Shown here piece by piece: positions 1 to 8,094 of a stretch of DNA of 64,000 bases. Under the pieces are notes generated by a model, which searched no databases, had not been told where the DNA came from, and saw only the letters and a list, made by a program, of their open reading frames with translations. The first letter of the stretch is position 1, and each line of letters begins with the position of its first letter. The translations under genes and the position numbers were made by a program. Origin of the DNA: G965250275 sp965250275 (lineage in GTDB: Bacteria > Pseudomonadota > Alphaproteobacteria > Rhodobacterales > Rhodobacteraceae); NCBI GenBank assembly GCA_965250275.1, contig OZ252297.1, forward strand, positions 3,658,001 to 3,722,000, read 5' to 3'.

Positions 1-1
1 G

Positions 2-1129
2 CAAGAGGCATTGTCCGAGCTGGGCATGATCGTTGACCCCAACATGCTGGTGTCCGAGCTCAGCATTGCCGAACGACAATTTGTCGAAATCGCGCACGGC
101 ATCAGGGCAGACGCACAAGTGTTCATCCTAGATGAGCCAACAGCCGCACTAAATGCCGCTGACGTCGACATCCTGAACGGACAAATCGAAAGCCTTAAAT
201 CGGCGGGCAAAGCAATCATCTACATCTCCCATCGTATGGACGAGATCTTTGCGATTTGTGACGACGTCACAGTCATGAAAGATGGCAAGCATATCGCTAC
301 TCAGCCGGTGAGCGACCTAACCCCCGATCGATTAATTTCATTGATGGTTGGCCGCGAGCTCAGCGACCTGTTCCCCAGACGGGGGCATGAACGAGGACCT
401 TTGCGGTTGTCCTGCAAAAACCTGAAGCTGACATCCCAGGCCGATCCGCTGAATTTCGATTTGCATGCGGGGGAGATCCTTGGGCTTGCGGGCCTGGAAG
501 GACAAGGCCAAAGCGAAGTTGCGCGGTCTTTGATCGGACAGTTCGCGGCAGCAAGTGGGGAAGTTGTCGTCGGCGACCAAACCCTGCACCTTCCATTGGC
601 CCCTGAAGGCGGCATTCGGTTTATGCAACGTATGCGGTTGGGCTTTGTGCCCGAAGATCGCAAGGAAGAGGGCCTGCTCCTTGGGGCTTCCATTGCCGAG
701 AACATCGGGATCGGACTTCAAGCCACCCGCCCCGGCTACAAACCGCTCGTCCGGATACGGGAAACAGTTCATCGCATTATGGAAGAGCTGAACGTGAAGG
801 CGCAGGGCGCCAACATGCCGGTCGACGCGCTTTCCGGAGGCAATCAGCAGAAGGTACTGCTCGGCAGATACCTCGCCTCTGACCTGGACGTACTCATCAT
901 TGAAGAGCCTACACGAGGCGTTGATATCGGCGCCAAAGCCGAAATCTACCGATTGCTCCGTTCGCTTGCGGACCAGGGCAAAGCGATTGTTGTGCTTTCA
1001 CGCGAAACGGTTGAACTGATCGGCCTCTGCGACAGGCTTCTCGTCATCCACAACCGTAAGGTCGCGGCCGAGATCGCCGGCAAAGACGCGACCGAACACG
1101 CCATCTTAGACGCAGCGATCGGCTCATGA
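2..1129 (+). CDS. Sugar ABC transporter ATP-binding protein (RbsA/XylG type), 5' partial
   Basis: This is the 3' part (375 codons) of a gene that begins left of the window. It encodes the ATPase of a ribose-type carbohydrate ABC importer with two fused nucleotide-binding domains. The remnant of domain 1 shows a signature-like LSIAERQ, Walker B FILDEPTAAL and the H-loop region YISHRM. Domain 2 begins about residue 140 and has the degenerate Walker A usual for this family (GLEGQGQSEV), signature LSGGNQQK and Walker B VLIIEEPTRG. The stop codon overlaps the next ATG (ATGA), so translation is probably coupled to the two permeases that follow. The periplasmic binding protein is not in the window and the sugar cannot be named. 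Confidence 0.95.
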   Translation, partial: QEALSELGMIVDPNMLVSELSIAERQFVEIAHGIRADAQVFILDEPTAALNAADVDILNGQIESLKSAGKAIIYISHRMDEIFAICDDVTVMKDGKHIATQPVSDLTPDRLISLMVGRELSDLFPRRGHERGPLRLSCKNLKLTSQADPLNFDLHAGEILGLAGLEGQGQSEVARSLIGQFAAASGEVVVGDQTLHLPLAPEGGIRFMQRMRLGFVPEDRKEEGLLLGASIAENIGIGLQATRPGYKPLVRIRETVHRIMEELNVKAQGANMPVDALSGGNQQKVLLGRYLASDLDVLIIEEPTRGVDIGAKAEIYRLLRSLADQGKAIVVLSRETVELIGLCDRLLVIHNRKVAAEIAGKDATEHAILDAAIGS

Positions 1130-2112
1130 CAGATACAAGCAGCAGACCCCATTCGGCCTCAAAGCCAAATCGCTGGTTTGGCAAAAACTCGCGTCAGGGA
1201 AACTGGTCCGCAGCTCTCGGCATCATCCTTGCCACAACGCTGCTTTTGCTGGTCACAACTGACGATTTTGCCACGCCTCAGAATGCGTCAAATCTGCTCG
1301 CACAGGCAATGCCGCTAATCATCGTCGCCATCGGGCAGATGATCGTCATCGTGCTGGCGGGCATGGATCTTTCCGTTGGCTCTGTCATCAGCCTGACGAC
1401 GGCAATTTTGGCACTGAACGGCTCTCCTGTTGTCCTGATCCCTCTGGTTTTTCTGGTTGCGGCAGGCATCGGTTTTGTCAACGGCATTGCGATTGTCCGG
1501 CTGAATGTCCACCCGATCATCGCGACTCTGTCGATGCAGTTCATCGTTCTCGGTATTGCACAATTGCTGCGCCCCGTGGCAGGAGGCTCGGTACCTGATC
1601 TGGTCGTGAGACTTGTGACCGGGTCGGTTTTGGGTGTCCCCGCATCAGTTTTTTGGGCTGTTCTGGTTATTGGCGTCGGTTGGAAGATCCTCCACGGATC
1701 CCGCTTTGGACTCCATCTCTTTGCCATCGGTGGGGGCGTTGCATCGGGGCAAGCCGACACCGCACATAACTTTGGCATCAAAGATCAGCGTAACATCGTT
1801 CTGGCCTATGTCCTGAGTGCCCTATTTGCGGCTCTGGCGGGCTTTTTCATCGCCGGGCGGATCGCTTCGGGGGATCCCGGCGTCGGCGCGCAGTTCGCAC
1901 TCGACTCCATCACTGCAGTTGCCATCGGCGGCACTCAGCTTTCAGGCGGTGTTGGCGGCCTTCACGGTACCATTCTGGGAGCCATCCTGATGGCGTTGCT
2001 GGCCAATGGCATGAACCTGGCCAACTTTTCTGCCTTCCTGCAAGGGGCGATCAAAGGCGTGATTCTCCTCTTGGTCGTGGCTTTGCAATCGCGCAAGAAA
2101 ATGGGGCTGTGA
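1126..2112 (+). CDS. Sugar ABC transporter permease (RbsC type)
   Basis: A 328-residue integral membrane permease of the BPD_transp_2 (ribose/xylose/autoinducer-2) family. The N-terminal 25 residues are polar and cytoplasmic, followed by a hydrophobic helix and the family motif region AGMDLSVGSVISL. The C-terminal part has the conserved ALDSITAVAIGGTQLSGG stretch typical of RbsC-like proteins, close to the coupling helix that contacts the ATPase. It overlaps the ATPase gene by 4 bp upstream and the second permease by 4 bp (GTGA) downstream, so the importer uses a heterodimeric permease. The substrate is unknown. Confidence 0.93.
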   Translation: MTDTSSRPHSASKPNRWFGKNSRQGNWSAALGIILATTLLLLVTTDDFATPQNASNLLAQAMPLIIVAIGQMIVIVLAGMDLSVGSVISLTTAILALNGSPVVLIPLVFLVAAGIGFVNGIAIVRLNVHPIIATLSMQFIVLGIAQLLRPVAGGSVPDLVVRLVTGSVLGVPASVFWAVLVIGVGWKILHGSRFGLHLFAIGGGVASGQADTAHNFGIKDQRNIVLAYVLSALFAALAGFFIAGRIASGDPGVGAQFALDSITAVAIGGTQLSGGVGGLHGTILGAILMALLANGMNLANFSAFLQGAIKGVILLLVVALQSRKKMGL

Positions 2113-3053
2113 CGATGGCCCACGTGCTGCGTTCCGCCACCCGGATCCCGCCTGCCTACTTCGTTTTCATAGCCTTGCTCGCAACGCTTTGGATCACAAA
2201 ACCGCAGCTGATGAACCTCAACGTGATGGGCATTTTTGTTCGTCAGGTGGCGCCCTTGGGCATTCTGGTTCTGGGGCAACTTCTGGTGATGCGGGTTCGG
2301 TCCATCGACCTGTCAGGGGCCGCTGTCCTGCTGCTTGTAAACTACTTGATCGCCTCCGGCCTTCTGGGCGGCATCCCATTGCCTTTGGTCTTGCTGATCT
2401 CGCTCGGGATTGGCTGCGCTGTTGGCCTTTTCAATGGATATCTGGTGGCAAAGCGGCGCGTCTCTGCGGTCATTGCCACCTTGGCCGTGACAGTCATCAT
2501 CACGGGCTTTGTCCAGTTCCTTGCCAGCGGCAAACCACCCGGCAACATGCCCGATGCGATGAACGGCCTTTACAAGTTGAAGTGGGGCCCGATCCCCCTC
2601 CCCGTCGTGCTCTGGGTCGCACTGACCGCGATCTTGTCGATCTTCCTGTCGCGCTTTGTTTACGGGCGCTTCGTGATGGCTGTCGGCGAAAACCCTACCG
2701 CCTCGCACTTTAGCGGCGTGCCCGTGGCACGAACTGTCCTCATGGCCCATGTGCTGGCAGGTCTTTTTGCCGGAATTGCCGCCATCGTCCAATCAGCCTC
2801 AGTCGCTGTGGGCAGCCTTCGCCTTGGGCTTGAAATGCCGATCGACGCGGTCGCCGCAACGATCCTCGGCGGCGTTGTCTTTGGCCGGGGCGACGGCGGC
2901 GTCTGGGGCCCTTTCTTCGGCGTGATGTGTTTTGCGCTGCTCTTTGTCGTGATGACCAGCTTCGGCGTACCGGACCCCGGCAAACAGATCGCGCGCGGGC
3001 TGATCATTCTTCTGGCCGCCGTCTTCTACGGTTTGAACACACGCAACTCTTGA
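2109..3053 (+). CDS. Sugar ABC transporter permease, second subunit
   Basis: A 314-residue membrane permease of the same BPD_transp_2 family as the preceding gene but clearly divergent from it. It starts with GTG inside the preceding stop (GTGA). Family features are RSIDLSGAAVLLLVNYL near the N-terminus and LEMPIDAVAATILGGVVFG near the C-terminus, matching the IAxGG coupling region. Two different permeases with one double ATPase make a complete CUT2 translocator, lacking only the binding protein. An SGNH esterase follows 24 bp downstream, probably in the same transcript. Confidence 0.92.
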   Translation: MTMAHVLRSATRIPPAYFVFIALLATLWITKPQLMNLNVMGIFVRQVAPLGILVLGQLLVMRVRSIDLSGAAVLLLVNYLIASGLLGGIPLPLVLLISLGIGCAVGLFNGYLVAKRRVSAVIATLAVTVIITGFVQFLASGKPPGNMPDAMNGLYKLKWGPIPLPVVLWVALTAILSIFLSRFVYGRFVMAVGENPTASHFSGVPVARTVLMAHVLAGLFAGIAAIVQSASVAVGSLRLGLEMPIDAVAATILGGVVFGRGDGGVWGPFFGVMCFALLFVVMTSFGVPDPGKQIARGLIILLAAVFYGLNTRNS

Positions 3054-3077
3054 ACGCACCCGGAAAGGAAAACTGCT

Positions 3078-3758
3078 ATGTCTGACAAACGCATCATGTG
3101 TTTCGGAGACTCCCTGACGTGGGGCTGGGTCCCCGTCGAAGAAGGTGTACCAACCACACGCTATCCCGCGGATGTGCGGTGGACCGGGGTTCTTCAGAAC
3201 ACGTTGGGCGACGGCTTTACCGTCATTGAAGAAGGTCTGAGTGCGCGAACAACAATGCTGAACGATCCCACCGATCCGCGCCTGGACGGCAGCGCCTACC
3301 TGCCGTCAGCGCTTGCCAGCCATCTGCCACTGGACCTGGTGGTCCTGATGCTTGGCACCAACGACGCCAAGGCTTACTTCCACCGCACCCCGTTTGAGAT
3401 TGCTGCTGGCATGTCCAAACTGGTTGGACAGGTACTCGGGTCAGCCGGTGGGGTCGGTACAGCCTACCCTGCCCCGAAGGTTCTGATCGTAGCCCCACCT
3501 GCCCTGACCCCGATGCCGCATGCTTATTTCCAATCTCTCTTCGGCGGGGCCCACGAGAAATCGACAGAGTTCGGAAAGCTTTACAAAGACCTTGCCGATT
3601 TCATGAAGGTGCATTTCCTGAACGCAGGAGATCACATTACGACAGACGGCGTTGATGGAATTCACTTCACGCCCCAAAACAACCTGGATTTGGGCAGAGC
3701 GATCGCCTCAAAGGTGGATATGATTTTCGAGTCGGAGATTGAGACGACCGCTGCCTGA
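3078..3758 (+). CDS. SGNH/GDSL-type esterase (arylesterase-like)
   Basis: A 226-residue cytoplasmic hydrolase with no signal peptide. SGNH blocks are visible: block I CFGDSLTWGW with the nucleophile Ser of GDS, block III LMLGTNDAK with the GxND asparagine, and block V DGVDGIHFT with the DxxH aspartate and histidine. This resembles small arylesterase/acyl-hydrolase proteins that act on acetyl or acyl esters. A good ribosome binding site (GGAAAGGA) precedes the ATG. Its place at the end of a sugar ABC operon suggests it removes an acyl group from the imported sugar or glycoside, which is inference. Confidence 0.88.
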   Translation: MSDKRIMCFGDSLTWGWVPVEEGVPTTRYPADVRWTGVLQNTLGDGFTVIEEGLSARTTMLNDPTDPRLDGSAYLPSALASHLPLDLVVLMLGTNDAKAYFHRTPFEIAAGMSKLVGQVLGSAGGVGTAYPAPKVLIVAPPALTPMPHAYFQSLFGGAHEKSTEFGKLYKDLADFMKVHFLNAGDHITTDGVDGIHFTPQNNLDLGRAIASKVDMIFESEIETTAA

Positions 3759-3976
3759 CGCGCCGCTCTAAGGCCCCAAAAAAGATCTCCGGTTAATGCG
3801 TTGAGTTCCAAGGTCAACGCCGCGCGGACCTCCGGTACGGGGTACAGCGATGCGGCGAGAGTTGATGGAGTTTAGGCAGGCTGAAGCCGTAGCATTCGGA
3901 CACCATGCTTAAAAAATCGGCGTTTGAACGGCAGCATTACTACTGAAAATGCAATGGTCTACGAAAGTCTGCGTCG

Positions 3977-4852
3977 TCACGAACGGCCGCTTTCTTGGGT
4001 GCTGACCTGAAACGCTGCGCGAATGGCTTCTTTCATGGCCTCTTGCGGCCCGGAGTCCTGCGATCGGCCTGCTGACATCACCAATTTGGATGCTGGTGTC
4101 CTTTGGAAACCCAGCGTCTCACTCACCACCGACAAACCCGAGTGAAGTGACGAGCGGCCCAACAAGCCCACTGCGATCCCGGCCTCGACTGCGGCGATCA
4201 CACCAGAGACGCTTTGACTGGAGTAGACGATGCGGTAGGGTCTGTTGCGGGCCTTGAGAGAAGTGATTGCCACGTCACACCACCAGCAAGCATGATCGAA
4301 CAGTGCGACCGGCAGGTCTTCGTCAGCCGGAAAGTGCTGGCGCGCAGATGACACCCAGCAGGTCGGGTCTTCAAATAGCACCTCTTCGTGCCCGGATGGG
4401 TTTTCCACTTCGTAAACTGCAAGGTCCAGCAGTCCCTTTTTGAGCGCCTCGGGAAAGCCCGTGCTCAGGGCGCAGATCACTTCCAATTCGACCATAGGAT
4501 GCTGGCGCGCAAACGCAGCGACGATCTCAGCCAGCTTGGTGCGTCCATGATCATCGGGCACGCCGATACGGAGTTTGCCCGAAACCGCATCCCGGGAAAT
4601 GCTCCGCAGCGTCAAGTCGAGGCGTGCCGTCACCTCCTGTGCAACAGGCAACAGCCGACGTCCCGTCTCGCTAAGGACCACGCCCCGCCCGTGCCGTTCA
4701 AAGACGGGTTGGCTAAGGATGGCCTCGAGGCGCTGGATCTGAATGCTGGTTGCGGATTGAGACCGGTGGATGCGTGTCGCACCATCCGTCACACTGCCCG
4801 CTTCGGCGACGGCGATGAATGTGCGCAGTAAGTCGCTGTCGAGGTTCTCCAT
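3977..4852 (-). CDS. LysR-family transcriptional regulator
   Basis: A 291-residue LysR regulator. The N-terminal winged helix-turn-helix covers about residues 5-62 (LLRTFIAVAEAGSVTDGA, then a recognition segment SQSATSIQIQRLE), followed by a periplasmic-binding-protein-like effector domain beginning about residue 90 (KLRIGVPDD). The ATG at 4852 is preferred over an upstream TTG at 4864 because LysR proteins usually begin a few residues before the first helix. It is divergent from the membrane permease at 4938, with 85 bp between the start codons, so it probably controls that gene and itself from the shared region. I saw no clear T-N11-A box there. Confidence 0.92.
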   Translation of the reverse strand: MENLDSDLLRTFIAVAEAGSVTDGATRIHRSQSATSIQIQRLEAILSQPVFERHGRGVVLSETGRRLLPVAQEVTARLDLTLRSISRDAVSGKLRIGVPDDHGRTKLAEIVAAFARQHPMVELEVICALSTGFPEALKKGLLDLAVYEVENPSGHEEVLFEDPTCWVSSARQHFPADEDLPVALFDHACWWCDVAITSLKARNRPYRIVYSSQSVSGVIAAVEAGIAVGLLGRSSLHSGLSVVSETLGFQRTPASKLVMSAGRSQDSGPQEAMKEAIRAAFQVSTQESGRS

Positions 4853-4937
4853 CGGTTTTACCAATATCTCAGATCACAACTATGCGTTTCTCGTATGCCC
4901 CGCCGGTCGCTATTCTTCAAGCCCAAAGGAGAATGCG

Positions 4938-5960
4938 ATGACCGATCAGACAGTCGTGCGCCGACATGCAAATCGAAAGTCTTTGATCTGGGGCACATGT
5001 CTTGTGCTCCTGGCAGGCATCGCAATTGCTTGGCCGGATCACACCGCGAAGGCCGCGGCATTCACTGTTTGGAGTTTGATCGTCGTTGCGCCCATTGTCA
5101 TTCCGGGCATCGTTCTTGCAGCATGGATCATTGCCAGTGGCGCGGACGCACACATCGCCCGTGCTTTTGAGGGGCGGATGCTGCGAACGGTGGTCGCCGC
5201 ATCTTTCATCGGTGCCCTCACCCCGGTTTGTGGTGTCACCGTGCTGCCGTTGATGACAGGGCTGTTGGCCGCGGGTGTCCCATTGGCTCCGATCATGGCA
5301 TTCTGGTTGTCGTCTCCAATCACGGACCCGGCAATGCTGGCGACGACAGCTGCAACGCTTGGCATGAGTTTTGCGATCGGCAAAACACTTGCCGCTTTCG
5401 GTTTGGGTTTGTTCGGCGGCGCGATCACCATTTTGTTTTCCAAGGCGCCCTGGGCATTGAATGCACTGCGAGACAATGGCCTCGCCCGGCACCTCAGCGC
5501 TCGACGATGCGCGGCACCCCGGAGTTTCGACCCATGGGTCTGGCGGACCAAAGCGCGTAGACAATCCTTTATTGCTCAGTTTCGAGCGACGGCGCGGCTC
5601 ATCCTGATCTGCCTGATCCCGGCATTTGCGGCTGAATATGCCTTGAATGCAGCTCTGACCCCTGGCGCTCTCGCAGCTTATGTCGGCGAGGATCAATGGT
5701 GGGCCATTCCAGCCTCCGTCTTCGTCGGCGCCCCCGCCTATATCGACGGATATGCCGCCCTCCCGCTTGCACGCGGCCTGATTGGCAACGGCATGTCCAA
5801 AGGTGCGGCGATGGCCTTTCTGATCTCGGGCGGTGTGATCAGCATCTGGGGCGCGATGGCGATTGCGCCAGTGCTCAAACTGAAACCATTCCTGCTGTAC
5901 ATCTTTCTCGCGGTTCTGGGGTCACTCGCAGCGGGTTATGTTTTTGGGTGGGTAATCTAG
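4938..5960 (+). CDS. UPF0718/ArsP-like membrane permease
   Basis: A 340-residue polytopic membrane protein with about eight predicted hydrophobic segments. The segment LTPVCGVTVLPLMTGLL, followed by a second conserved loop FWLSSPITDPAML, matches the permease family that includes YraQ and the organoarsenical exporter ArsP. A second, similar half occurs after residue 210 (PASVFVGAPAYIDGYAALPL). The start ATG was chosen for the strong AAAGGAG site 7 bp upstream; the open frame extends further back but overlaps the divergent LysR gene. The substrate is unknown and could be a metal or metalloid compound, a thiol or an organic solute. Confidence 0.8.
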   Translation: MTDQTVVRRHANRKSLIWGTCLVLLAGIAIAWPDHTAKAAAFTVWSLIVVAPIVIPGIVLAAWIIASGADAHIARAFEGRMLRTVVAASFIGALTPVCGVTVLPLMTGLLAAGVPLAPIMAFWLSSPITDPAMLATTAATLGMSFAIGKTLAAFGLGLFGGAITILFSKAPWALNALRDNGLARHLSARRCAAPRSFDPWVWRTKARRQSFIAQFRATARLILICLIPAFAAEYALNAALTPGALAAYVGEDQWWAIPASVFVGAPAYIDGYAALPLARGLIGNGMSKGAAMAFLISGGVISIWGAMAIAPVLKLKPFLLYIFLAVLGSLAAGYVFGWVI

Positions 5961-6118
5961 GAATCAGCGAGCAACGCAGGCAGACATCGCACCACATCAG
6001 CGTTTTGTGGGAGAAACAGGGTCTGTAGCGAGTGCTACGACTGCTGCGTTGACGGAACTTTCCAAGGTCAGGTTTGGACCCCTCTCATTGACGCGGTTTG
6101 GTCAATTGGCAAGTGGCC

Positions 6119-6601
6119 TCAGTAATCGTCTCCCGCGTAACGATTTGGCTGCCCTGCGGCATCCTCATGGCCGATAAAACCTGCCCAGTCAGATCCGGGC
6201 CTCCAGATGCTCTCCATGTTCTGAAAGGCGCTGGCCGAGGGCATGCCCAAACCCTCCTTTGCGTATCGATAGAAGAAGGCGCTGACCCGGGCATTGTAGA
6301 TGCAGTGCACGTGAATTTGTTTGCCCTGGTTTGCCGCAAGTGCCGCTTTGAAGGCTTGGTAGTCCTCGTCTGTGGGGTTTTCGAAATCCACCGGGATGTA
6401 GATGTATGTCATGCCCAGATCGGCGACTGTTCCGGGTTCGTCGTCCAGCGCTCCTTTGCCGGCATGATGAATACCCAGATTGACGATATGCGTCACGCCA
6501 AGCGACTTAAGCTCGGCCATCTGGGCCTCACTGGGTTGGCCGGATGTTGTGATCCGCGCGTCAATGCGCCGCCAGTTCAAAATGTGATCAAGGTCTGTCA
6601 T
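6119..6601 (-). CDS. Protein-tyrosine-phosphatase-like protein (DUF442/TIGR01244 type)
   Basis: A 160-residue soluble protein. The N-terminal RITTSGQPSEAQMAELKSLG and the segment THIVNLGIHH match the small phosphatase-fold family that includes the beta-lactamase-hydrolase-like proteins. The active loop reads VHCIYNARVSAF: a Cys and a downstream Arg are present, but the glycine-rich centre usual for cysteine phosphatases (HCxxGxxR) is replaced by Tyr-Asn-Ala, so phosphatase activity is doubtful. It lies 12 bp downstream of the DUF1272 gene on the same strand, so the two are probably co-transcribed. Function unknown. Confidence 0.75.
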   Translation of the reverse strand: MTDLDHILNWRRIDARITTSGQPSEAQMAELKSLGVTHIVNLGIHHAGKGALDDEPGTVADLGMTYIYIPVDFENPTDEDYQAFKAALAANQGKQIHVHCIYNARVSAFFYRYAKEGLGMPSASAFQNMESIWRPGSDWAGFIGHEDAAGQPNRYAGDDY

Positions 6602-6613
6602 GGCTCCCTCCTG

Positions 6614-6868
6614 TCAGGCGTGAAATTCAGAACACACGGAGTGCGCTTTCGTGAAGCGCTCCACCGAGGCCGGAAAACGTGCGAGTTTATCGTTGGGACG
6701 TATCGGTCTTGGCACAAAGTTCCCGCCACAGTTTGGGCAGGTGTTTGCAAATCGCGTCTCGGCGCAGTCCTGACAAAACGTGCATTCGAAAGAGCAAATC
6801 CGCGCCTGGTCTGACGCTGGTGGTAGGTCTTTGTCACAGCACTCGCAATTCGGCTTTAAGATTAACAT
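6614..6868 (-). CDS. DUF1272 zinc-ribbon-like small protein
   Basis: An 84-residue cysteine-rich protein with at least nine cysteines in its first 55 residues: the pairs CECC, CSFEC, CQDC and CPNCGG. This spacing matches DUF1272, a family of small proteins likely to bind one or two zinc ions. The text CDKDLPPASDQARICSFEC is characteristic. No function is established as far as I know. It is divergent from the GlxA-type regulator that begins 37 bp away, and co-directional with the phosphatase-like gene downstream. Confidence 0.8.
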   Translation of the reverse strand: MLILKPNCECCDKDLPPASDQARICSFECTFCQDCAETRFANTCPNCGGNFVPRPIRPNDKLARFPASVERFTKAHSVCSEFHA

Positions 6869-6904
6869 GTCCCTGTCCCTCAGTAGATGTGACGATAGAC
6901 TAAC

Positions 6905-7957
6905 GTGAAACCATTTGGCAGAAATGCCAACATGACATCAAAAACTGCCAAATTTGCGCCTTCCAGACAGGACCCGAGACTGGTGGTCTTCGTGGTGTAT
7001 CCCGACATCGTCTTGTTGGATCTGGTTGGACCACTGCAAGTTTTCTCGCACGCGCCAGACCCGCTGACCAAGAGCAACGGGTACGAGTGTGTCGTCGTAT
7101 CCGTCAGTGGCGGTCTGATCGAGACGAACACCGTTGTCTCGATTCCCAGCGAACCCGTTTCCGCCGTGTCGGAGCGCCCCATTCATACGCTTATTGTTGT
7201 CGGCGGGGATGGCGCCATTCCAGGCATGCGCGATGCCGCACTGGTCGCCGCGGTCAACACGCTTGGCGCAAGGTCTGAACGCGTCTGTTCGGTGTGTTCC
7301 GGAGCACTGGTTCTCGCCGCTACCGGAATGCTGGACGGGCGGCGCGCTGTCACGCATTGGGATGACTGCGACATGCTCGCCAGCGCGTTTCCCAAAGTCA
7401 AAGTCGAGCTTGATCCCATCTTCGTCAAAGACGGTCCCATGTGGACCTCGGCGGGGATCACCGCTGGTATAGACATGTCTTTGGCCATCGTTTCAGAGGA
7501 TTTGGGGCGTGCATCAGCGCTACGCGTTGCCCGCTCGATGGTTGCTCAGATGGCCCGGTCCGGTGGCCAATCCCAATATAGCCCCGCTCTTGACCGCCAG
7601 ATACGCGATGGCGCGGAAAAGTTCGAAGAATTGCACGTGTGGATGTCCGACAACCTGAACGCTGACCTCAGCATTGAGGCCCTGGCCTTCCAAGCCGGAA
7701 TGAGTGCACGCAATTTTGCGCGGGTTTACTCCGATGTCTTGGGAACGACACCGGGAAAGGCTGTCGAAGCGATGCGCATTCGGCGCGCCCAGGACCTTTT
7801 GGAAACAACATCTAAGAGCTTAAAGCAGGTCGCCGCGATGAGTGGCTTCAAGGAGAAAGAGCGCATGCGTCGCGCTTTTCTGCGAAGGGTCAAAGTGACT
7901 CCCGCTGAGTATCGCCAAAACTTTCAATCCGATGAAGGCTCGCGCGAAGTTTCCTGA
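6905..7957 (+). CDS. GlxA-family AraC-type transcriptional regulator
   Basis: A regulator of about 350 residues with two domains. Residues about 20-200 form a DJ-1/PfpI-like (class I amidotransferase-type) sensor domain: VVYPDIVLLDLVGPLQVFSH at the start and VCSVCSGALVLAATGML around the nucleophile-elbow Cys, followed by the THWDD typical of GlxA. Residues about 235-335 form a double helix-turn-helix AraC domain (LAFQAGMSARNFARVY; LKQVAAMSGFKEKERMRRAF). A GTG at 6905 gives the longest frame; an ATG at 6932 is equally possible and neither has a strong ribosome site. Relatives control amine, amino-acid or osmolyte catabolism; the target here is unknown. Confidence 0.9.
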   Translation: MKPFGRNANMTSKTAKFAPSRQDPRLVVFVVYPDIVLLDLVGPLQVFSHAPDPLTKSNGYECVVVSVSGGLIETNTVVSIPSEPVSAVSERPIHTLIVVGGDGAIPGMRDAALVAAVNTLGARSERVCSVCSGALVLAATGMLDGRRAVTHWDDCDMLASAFPKVKVELDPIFVKDGPMWTSAGITAGIDMSLAIVSEDLGRASALRVARSMVAQMARSGGQSQYSPALDRQIRDGAEKFEELHVWMSDNLNADLSIEALAFQAGMSARNFARVYSDVLGTTPGKAVEAMRIRRAQDLLETTSKSLKQVAAMSGFKEKERMRRAFLRRVKVTPAEYRQNFQSDEGSREVS

Positions 7958-8094
7958 AGCACCCCGCCCGACTGAATGCCAGTCATCGTGATGCCGCACC
8001 ACAGCTTTGCTGAAAAGGTGGGCACTTCCATCCACCGCGAGTTTTGTTGGTTGCACCCGTCCCCGTGGAGCAACGAGCAGAAGGTCAGCGTCTG

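Noticed and set aside
3759..3976. Possible small gene or RNA in the gap between the esterase and LysR genes
   Set aside because: Only very short frames and no stable hairpin with a T run were seen; I find nothing supportable in these 218 bases.
5961..6118. Possible terminator or small RNA after the UPF0718 permease
   Set aside because: No stem followed by a T run and no coding frame were seen.
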